In this document: positions 20,301 through 22,986 of the stretch, one piece after another
Position numbering within the stretch: the first letter of the stretch is position 1
Layout: the number at the start of each line of letters is the position of its first letter
From: Amphimedon queenslandica
Taxonomy: Eukaryota; Porifera; Demospongiae; Haplosclerida; Niphatidae
Direction of reading: 5' to 3'
Assembly (NCBI RefSeq): GCF_000090795.2
Contig: NW_003546923.1
Span: 23,324-46,309 of the forward strand
DNA: 22,986 bases
The notes under the pieces: generated by a model
Databases searched by the model: none
Seen by the model: only the letters and a program-made list of their open reading frames with translations
Told to the model about the DNA's origin: nothing
Position numbers and translations under genes: made by a program

Positions 20301-22393
20301 ATAATAAAATACCAGTAAATATACAAGTACAAAATTGAAATTGTTGTTCATCTGTTGGAGGAATCATGAAGATGTGTCTTAATAAAGAGAGAGAGACAGA
20401 GAGGAGGAGGAGGAAAGCAATAAGAGACAGAGCTGCTGGCAGTTTAGATGCCTTCTCTCCTGATGTAGATCTAGTACTGCCTGATGTGCTGTCTACTGCA
20501 GCTTTGAATGAGTGAGAGTGGCAGCCATTAGCTGGTCTACTGGAGGCAGCTTGACAGTAGTTCCACAGTCCAATACTTGCTCTCCATTGAGAGACATCAA
20601 TCATCTTGTACAGTATAGTATGGAGGACAATGAGAGAATTAGGTTTATAACTTAACTGAATTTGAAAGTAGTGAGTAAGGAATTTTAAGAAGTTATATAG
20701 AACTTATCAGTCATTCAATATATCCTTTCTAAAGTTAATACCCTCCACAAGCTTGACAAAAGAGCAAGATTTTGCAGTAGCAGGTCAGAGCAAGGTCACC
20801 AGTATAAAGGATGGGTGTATCAGTGTATGTGTGTGGTATATAGGACCTCATGAAAATAGTTACTGGAACACACTGATAACACTGAATATCATTATTGATT
20901 GTTTGATATTATAATAATATTTATTATACAAAATAGACAATATCTAATCAACTAACAGTGCATTTGTACTTCCGGTTAAGCTATAGGTTACAATATACAT
21001 AGCTCTACCTGGTATTGCATCTGTTCAACCGGAAGTGATGTACTGTATTACTAGAAAATCAAATAGATTTAACAAATCTATATTAATCCCAAATATTTTT
21101 GTGTTTTTTATCTTTATTTTCCCCCTTTCTCGTTCAAATAAAGTTGTCATTGCATATACATGTACGTTATACACAGTACTTTCTCATTTGACTCACCACA
21201 CTTGTAATATGATAATGCATGCTGGATACCAACAAAAAGTTTGCTATACAAAATACCCATTAACTTGTGTATTGACAATTAATTAATGACTAGGTCTACT
21301 TTTGCTTACTAGCTTCCCAGAAAATAAATATGGCCCATATTTTTAATATTTTTTAGCTTATATTAGCTAAAAAGATACTGAGGGAGAGGGGAAATAATGA
21401 AGGGTGTATCTAATGTTTTTTCATTACAGATATCTCCAGCATTTTGGTCTAGAGGGTACTGGTCCTGTTGGTATTGAAGTAAAGAAAGTGCTAGGAGACT
21501 GTGTTGAGATAGACAACAAATCATCAGACCAGTACTGGTCCCATGGGTCTGCTTTCACTAGAGGAACCAACTTAAATAAAACTGGAGACAACTGCATGCA
21601 ACAAGTGAGGAAACAGTTTTAATCTGACATGTGATTAATTAATTACATGATGTTTGAAACCAGAGAAGCACTGCTACTGGTTAGAGTACCATGTGGTGGT
21701 GTAATACCACGCCTTTTATTATTAATACCGTATAGCGGGAAATTTCAAAGATAACAAATTTCGTGAATTTCGTGGATTTTTTCATGACTCGTGAAATTAA
21801 ATTCCTTGAAAATCAATTTAATACGGTACAAGATGGCAGGTTAATGGAAATTCGCGAAAATTAATTCCGCAAACTTCCGGATATGGGTCATTTGAGAAAT
21901 TTATTATCCTTGAAAAAAACCTGCTATACGGTAATTTGATCACACCTACATGTACATGTATTTGATTGCTGCTAAGCCTGCTACATGTACATAATTTCTG
22001 TAGACAGTAGTATAGCAAGTAAATATATGTACCTATTTTTTGACTATGAACATTTTTTAAATGCTATACTATTTTTGGTTAATTAAATTGAAGTGATGCG
22101 TAAATTACTGATGTCATTACTCATTAAAGAAAGCATACACTTTTACTGCAGTGGACTTAAGTTATTAAATGCATAATTTTATTATTTTTATAGATAAAGT
22201 TTCCATCCTTAAATGACAAGAGAGAAAGTGATGGACTCTTTGCTATGATTGATGGAGGAAAATCAAGTGATGCCTCAAGCAAAATCAAAAAGAAAATGGC
22301 TACCATAGTCTACTCCGAAATGCTGGCTAGTGAAGAGAGACACAAAGATAAGGAGCTGCTGTACTTGGAGCATTCATTCCTTACTATGCACAG
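7830..22393 (+). CDS. PHLPP: PHLPP homologue, PH-LRR-PP2C phosphatase (3' end beyond window)
   Basis: Exons: 8348-8881, 9337-9644, 10005-10333, 10548-10646, 10895-10969, 11550-11806, 12293-12353, 13229-13324, 13634-13792, 14189-14335, 14747-14806, 15057-15261, 15491-15576, 21430-21604, 22194-22393, all phase-compatible. A tentative first exon 7830-7848 supplies an ATG; internal ATG 8476 is the alternative. The first solid exon encodes an RA-like region (LYVYYAGHSSEPLGYDD, LKSLGYDDPERIQFEG). Exon 9337-9644 is a PH domain (FWSKRFCVLCGCQLHVF to SVWLKRAAK). Next come about twenty leucine-rich repeats, opening DLSRCSLNRLPKYLF as in PHLPP1/2. The last two exons begin the PP2C-like domain (YWSHG, then GLFAMIDGG with the metal-site Asp). 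PHLPP proteins dephosphorylate Akt and PKC in vertebrates. Most of the catalytic domain lies to the right. The 5.85-kb intron 15577-21429 holds an antisense gene. Confidence 0.93.
8882..9336 (+). other. PHLPP intron, nothing recognised
   Basis: AT-rich intron with donor GTAAGG and acceptor TTGTAG after a CT-rich tract at 9300-9335. No repeat family or coding exon is visible. Confidence 0.8.
9645..10004 (+). other. PHLPP intron, nothing recognised
   Basis: AT-rich intron with donor GTTAGC, ending in a CT-rich tract and the CTCAG acceptor. An open frame from 9771 runs through it into the next exon but shows no conserved content before 10005, so it is treated as intron. Confidence 0.8.
10375..10546 (+). 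repeat. CT-rich low-complexity tract in PHLPP intron
   Basis: About 170 bp of CTCTCT, CCCTCC and TTCC units on the + strand, filling most of the 10334-10547 intron and leading to its AG acceptor. The same arrangement precedes NOB1 exons. Confidence 0.85.
10970..11549 (+). other. PHLPP intron with TACATG palindromes only
   Basis: AT-rich intron with donor GTGAGT and acceptor TTGTACAG. It contains TACATG-type palindromes near 11045, 11112 and 11167 and short TAATAA runs around 11350 and 11520. No gene or MITE is seen. Confidence 0.75.
11830..12039 (+). mobile_element. Foldback MITE copy in PHLPP intron
   Basis: Left end TA then CTGTATAGCGGGAAAATTTG; right end AAATTTCCTGCTATATGA then TA. The arms are reverse complements over most of their length, with AAATTTGGTAAATTG-type repeats inside and no coding capacity. 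TA on both sides fits a target duplication of Tc1/mariner-like or related elements; that superfamily assignment is inference. Confidence 0.75.
12475..13130 (-). repeat. R1 tandem array, about 188-bp unit
   Basis: Four head-to-tail units in the 12354-13228 PHLPP intron. The block GAGCTGATTCTGATCAAATT and its variants start at about 12483, 12673, 12860 and 13048, a period of 187-190 bp. Units also share AAAGTCCCTGTACTATAGTA, GCCAAATTTTGCCAAAAATG and GATGCATATACATG segments. Orientation is opposite to the copies at 1-205 and 2806-3215. No reading frame is conserved. Confidence 0.85.
13862..14015 (-). repeat. Dispersed repeat R3, inverted copy in PHLPP intron
   Basis: Contains ACGGACAGCACCTAGTGTAC, TATAACAGAGACACTTTCTT and TCCATTATATAGAGGCTACA, the reverse complement of the 3668-3840 copy with scattered differences. 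It lies in the 13793-14188 intron; the remainder of that intron has only TACATG palindromes and a T-run near 14130. Confidence 0.75.
14350..14369 (+). repeat. (AC)n microsatellite
   Basis: About ten AC dinucleotides directly after the donor of the PHLPP exon ending at 14335. Confidence 0.9.
14475..14686 (+). mobile_element. Foldback MITE copy in PHLPP intron
   Basis: TA, CCGTATGGAAGGAAATTTTG on the left and AAATTTCCTTCTGTATGG, TA on the right. The interior is AATTTGGCGAATTTGGCG followed by its complement. Same family as 11830 and 21726, with a slightly diverged terminal repeat (ATGGAAGG instead of ATAGCGGG). It has no coding capacity. Confidence 0.75.
16296..16337. repeat. Perfect 18-bp hairpin, 6-nt loop
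   Basis: Left arm CATAAATATTAGAGTAAA (16296-16313), loop TTTTCA, right arm TTTACTCTAATATTTATG (16320-16337) are exact reverse complements. Pairing does not obviously extend outward. It could be the core of a small foldback element or a structured intronic RNA; the sequence cannot decide. Confidence 0.85.
16850..16925 (+). repeat. Inverted-repeat arm, downstream side of nested gene
   Basis: A 76-bp block containing GTGTGTTCCAGTAACTATTT and TCATGAGGTCCTATA. Its reverse complement is at 20827-20902 with about five mismatches. It lies 479 bp beyond the stop codon of the nested minus-strand gene. No target-site duplication is apparent next to it. Confidence 0.85.
17401..17406 (-). terminator. Candidate poly(A) signal of nested gene
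   Basis: Reading the minus strand, AATAAA overlaps the stop codon (AAC TAA TAAA). This is unusually close; the actual cleavage site cannot be seen from sequence, and a more distal signal is possible. Confidence 0.35.
17405..20604 (-). CDS. Nested 2A / death-fold-like / ankyrin-repeat protein, frameshifted
   Basis: Four exons: 20604-20166, 20117-19812, 19751-19668, 19238-17405; the first three introns are all phase 1 with GT-AG borders. Exon 1 (146 aa) has a hydrophobic stretch LPAALSLIAFLLLLSVS, a second one (DLYLIVFLRMLLLLSG) and then the 2A motif DVELNPGP, residues 137-144. Exon 2 is helical and CARD- or death-fold-like (LTDAI, RVTDALYAEGLIP, LLITLQATLE, LTDIATSILHQL); this call is tentative. 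Exon 4 encodes about 250 unrecognised helical residues and then about nine ankyrin repeats. The frame closes at TGA 18403-18405, giving 554 aa without ankyrins; the ankyrin frame is open from about 18511 down to the stop at 17405-17407. One extra base near 18460 would unite them at about 887 aa. It may be a broken gene, an assembly error or recoding. Overall it looks like an innate-immune-type receptor or adaptor, by inference. Confidence 0.8.
17606..18001 (-). repeat. Four 99-bp tandem ankyrin units
   Basis: Ankyrin repeats 4-7 of the nested gene are 33-residue units sharing MLACQNGHTQ and VELLLK, nearly identical at DNA level (for example TTTTGACAAGCCA on the + strand recurs every 99 bp). 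Flanking repeats are more diverged, so this block expanded recently. Confidence 0.9.
20173..20196 (-). promoter_or_regulatory. 2A-type ribosome-skipping motif
   Basis: Codons 137-144 of the nested gene read DVELNPGP, a full match to the D-(V/I)-E-x-N-P-G-P consensus, preceded by the Leu-rich LRMLLLLSG typical of the class. In known 2As the ribosome omits the Gly-Pro bond, releasing the upstream peptide at G143 and restarting with P144. The exon ends 7 bases after the motif. Confidence 0.88.
20827..20902 (-). repeat. Inverted-repeat arm, upstream side of nested gene
   Basis: Reverse complement of 16850-16925 over 76 bp, about 93% identical. It lies 222 bp upstream of the nested gene's ATG, so the two arms enclose the whole gene in a 4.05-kb segment. 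The shared block may be terminal or subterminal repeat of a mobile unit, or an unrelated dispersed repeat. Confidence 0.85.
20968..21036. promoter_or_regulatory. Pair of inverted ETS-like sites
   Basis: ACTTCCGGTT at 20968-20977 and its exact complement AACCGGAAGT at 21027-21036, 49 bp apart. CCGGAAGT is the consensus of ETS-family activators in animal promoters. They lie 364-432 bp upstream of the nested gene's ATG on its strand. A promoter role is inference. Confidence 0.4.
21726..21933 (+). mobile_element. Foldback MITE copy in PHLPP intron
   Basis: TA, CCGTATAGCGGGAAATTTCA at the left and ACCTGCTATACGG, TA at the right, about 204 bp between the TA dinucleotides. The interior has GAATTTCGTGGATT and GGAAATTCGCGAAAATTAAT, self-complementary in part. 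It sits in the 21605-22193 intron of PHLPP. Confidence 0.8.
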
Positions 22394-22544
22394 GCAAGTG
22401 TTCTATGTAATTATAAATTGATAGTTTGACATACAAAATTATTGTATTACTTCAGTTCTTAAAGTGAGTCTTGGAGCACTATTATACTTTTTAATAATTT
22501 TTTCTGAAAATGCTAATAAATGTATTCAGTATCGAGCTCAGGTA

Positions 22545-22690
22545 TTTTTTTTAAATGGTCATAACTTGAAAAATTGAAGTCGGAATCAGCTCAAACTTTC
22601 TACACAGCATAAGTACATCAATATGTATCAGATAATGTAATAAAAATTTGGGGTGATTTTGGAGCCATTTTTCCAAAAAAACCATGGGCT
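22545..22690 (-). repeat. Dispersed repeat R2, inverted copy
   Basis: ATAACTTGAAAAATTGAAGT, CGGAATCAGCTCAAACTTTC and AAATTTGGGGTGATTTTGGA are the reverse complement of the 1260-1400 copy in NOB1. It runs up to CCATGGGCTATGGCAC, immediately before the Cys-rich ORF. Confidence 0.75.
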
Positions 22691-22986
22691 ATGGCACGTG
22701 TCAAAATGGCGGAAGAAGCTTGTTGTCCTTGTGGGAAGCAGAGTCGCTGTTTGAGGTGTCCTTGTACTAAGAATGATCGTGTCTGTCATGGTTGTATTCC
22801 TTCTTCGATGAGGACTTGTAGTAATGTAGCGAAGAAGCCTTCTGGCAGCCGTGTACCTGATGATACTCGTCGCGTGGAGTCTCCCCCGGGCCCTTCTCAG
22901 TGTGTGGACTCACTAGAAGTGTCTAGCCAAACTGTTTTTAGTTATGAGGATGATGATGATGACTTTATACCTAGTCTCTCGTCTTC
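22691..22986 (+). CDS. Cys-rich ORF, possible transposon protein N-terminus (partial)
   Basis: Open from ATG 22691 (or in-frame ATG 22706) to the window edge, 98 or 93 codons. It opens with a tight cysteine cluster CCPCGKQSRCLRCPCTKND then VCHGC, which looks metal-binding. A Ser/Pro-rich stretch and an acidic run (EDDDDDF) follow. It lies in a PHLPP intron directly after an R2 repeat and has a higher GC content than its surroundings. That context suggests the first ORF of a transposable element. I do not recognise a specific family, and the C-terminus is off the window. Confidence 0.5.
   Translation, partial: MARVKMAEEACCPCGKQSRCLRCPCTKNDRVCHGCIPSSMRTCSNVAKKPSGSRVPDDTRRVESPPGPSQCVDSLEVSSQTVFSYEDDDDDFIPSLSS

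Larger units (their letters stand above)
15577..21429 (+). other. 5.85-kb PHLPP intron hosting antisense gene
   Basis: Donor GTAAGA after CTGCG and acceptor TTACAG before ATATCTCC join in phase as Arg. It is several times longer than any other intron here. Left part 15577-17404: AT-rich, with a perfect hairpin at 16296-16337, a more GC-rich patch at about 15985-16215 containing the CRE palindrome TGACGTCA at 16039-16046, and an inverted-repeat arm at 16850. The middle is the nested gene 17405-20604. The right part holds the second inverted-repeat arm, a pair of CCGGAAGT motifs and AT-rich sequence with no gene seen. Confidence 0.85.

Noticed and set aside
20270-20340. Possible very short intron inside exon 1 of the nested gene
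   Set aside because: GT and AG could be paired over about 35 bp, but the frame is open throughout and the intron would be too short to assert.
21666-21713. tRNA-like stretch with CTGGTTAGAGTACC resembling a D-arm/A box and a GTGGT...ACCAC stem
   Set aside because: No T-arm or B-box follows; the sequence runs into the MITE. At best a tRNA-derived SINE fragment, not a tRNA gene.

Overview
This is animal nuclear DNA: AT-rich, with genes broken by many short GT-AG introns, CT-rich tracts before acceptors, and dispersed repeats in introns. Close packing, abundant TACATG palindromes and the protein style suggest a demosponge such as Amphimedon queenslandica. That assignment is an inference from memory; the gene families stand without it.

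Layout from left to right. (1) 330-4670, + strand: the 3' seven exons of NOB1, the PIN-domain endonuclease of 40S ribosome maturation; the 5' end lies outside the window. (2) 4888-7768, - strand: a complete three-exon OSGIN1/2 homologue (flavin-monooxygenase-like, 604 aa), tail to tail with NOB1 and 217 bp away. (3) About 7830-22393, + strand: a PHLPP homologue (RA-like region, PH domain, about twenty leucine-rich repeats, start of the PP2C domain). It diverges from OSGIN and continues past the right edge. (4) 20604-17405, - strand: a separate gene nested antisense inside a 5.85-kb PHLPP intron. It encodes a hydrophobic leader, a 2A-type ribosome-skipping motif (DVELNPGP), a death-fold-like helical exon, an unrecognised helical region and a C-terminal ankyrin array. 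(5) 22691 to the right edge, + strand: the start of a Cys-rich, probably transposon-derived ORF in a later PHLPP intron.

The most interesting object is the nested gene. Its first exon ends almost exactly after the 2A motif, and its first three introns are all phase 1, so the leader-2A segment looks like a portable exon. If the 2A works, one mRNA would give a membrane or secretory leader plus a separate cytosolic death-fold/ankyrin protein, an architecture recalling the 2A-headed innate-immune proteins of sea urchins. The gene sits between 76-bp inverted repeats of about 93% identity and carries an apparent one-base frameshift before the ankyrin array.

Introns also hold a TA-flanked foldback MITE family (three full copies and one half), a ~188-bp tandem repeat in the PHLPP intron at 12475-13130, a related dispersed family, and an inverted pair of a third family at 3.7 and 13.9 kb. 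NOB1 acts in ribosome biogenesis. OSGIN and PHLPP are both growth-restraining genes in vertebrates and here share a very short divergent promoter; any functional link is inference.
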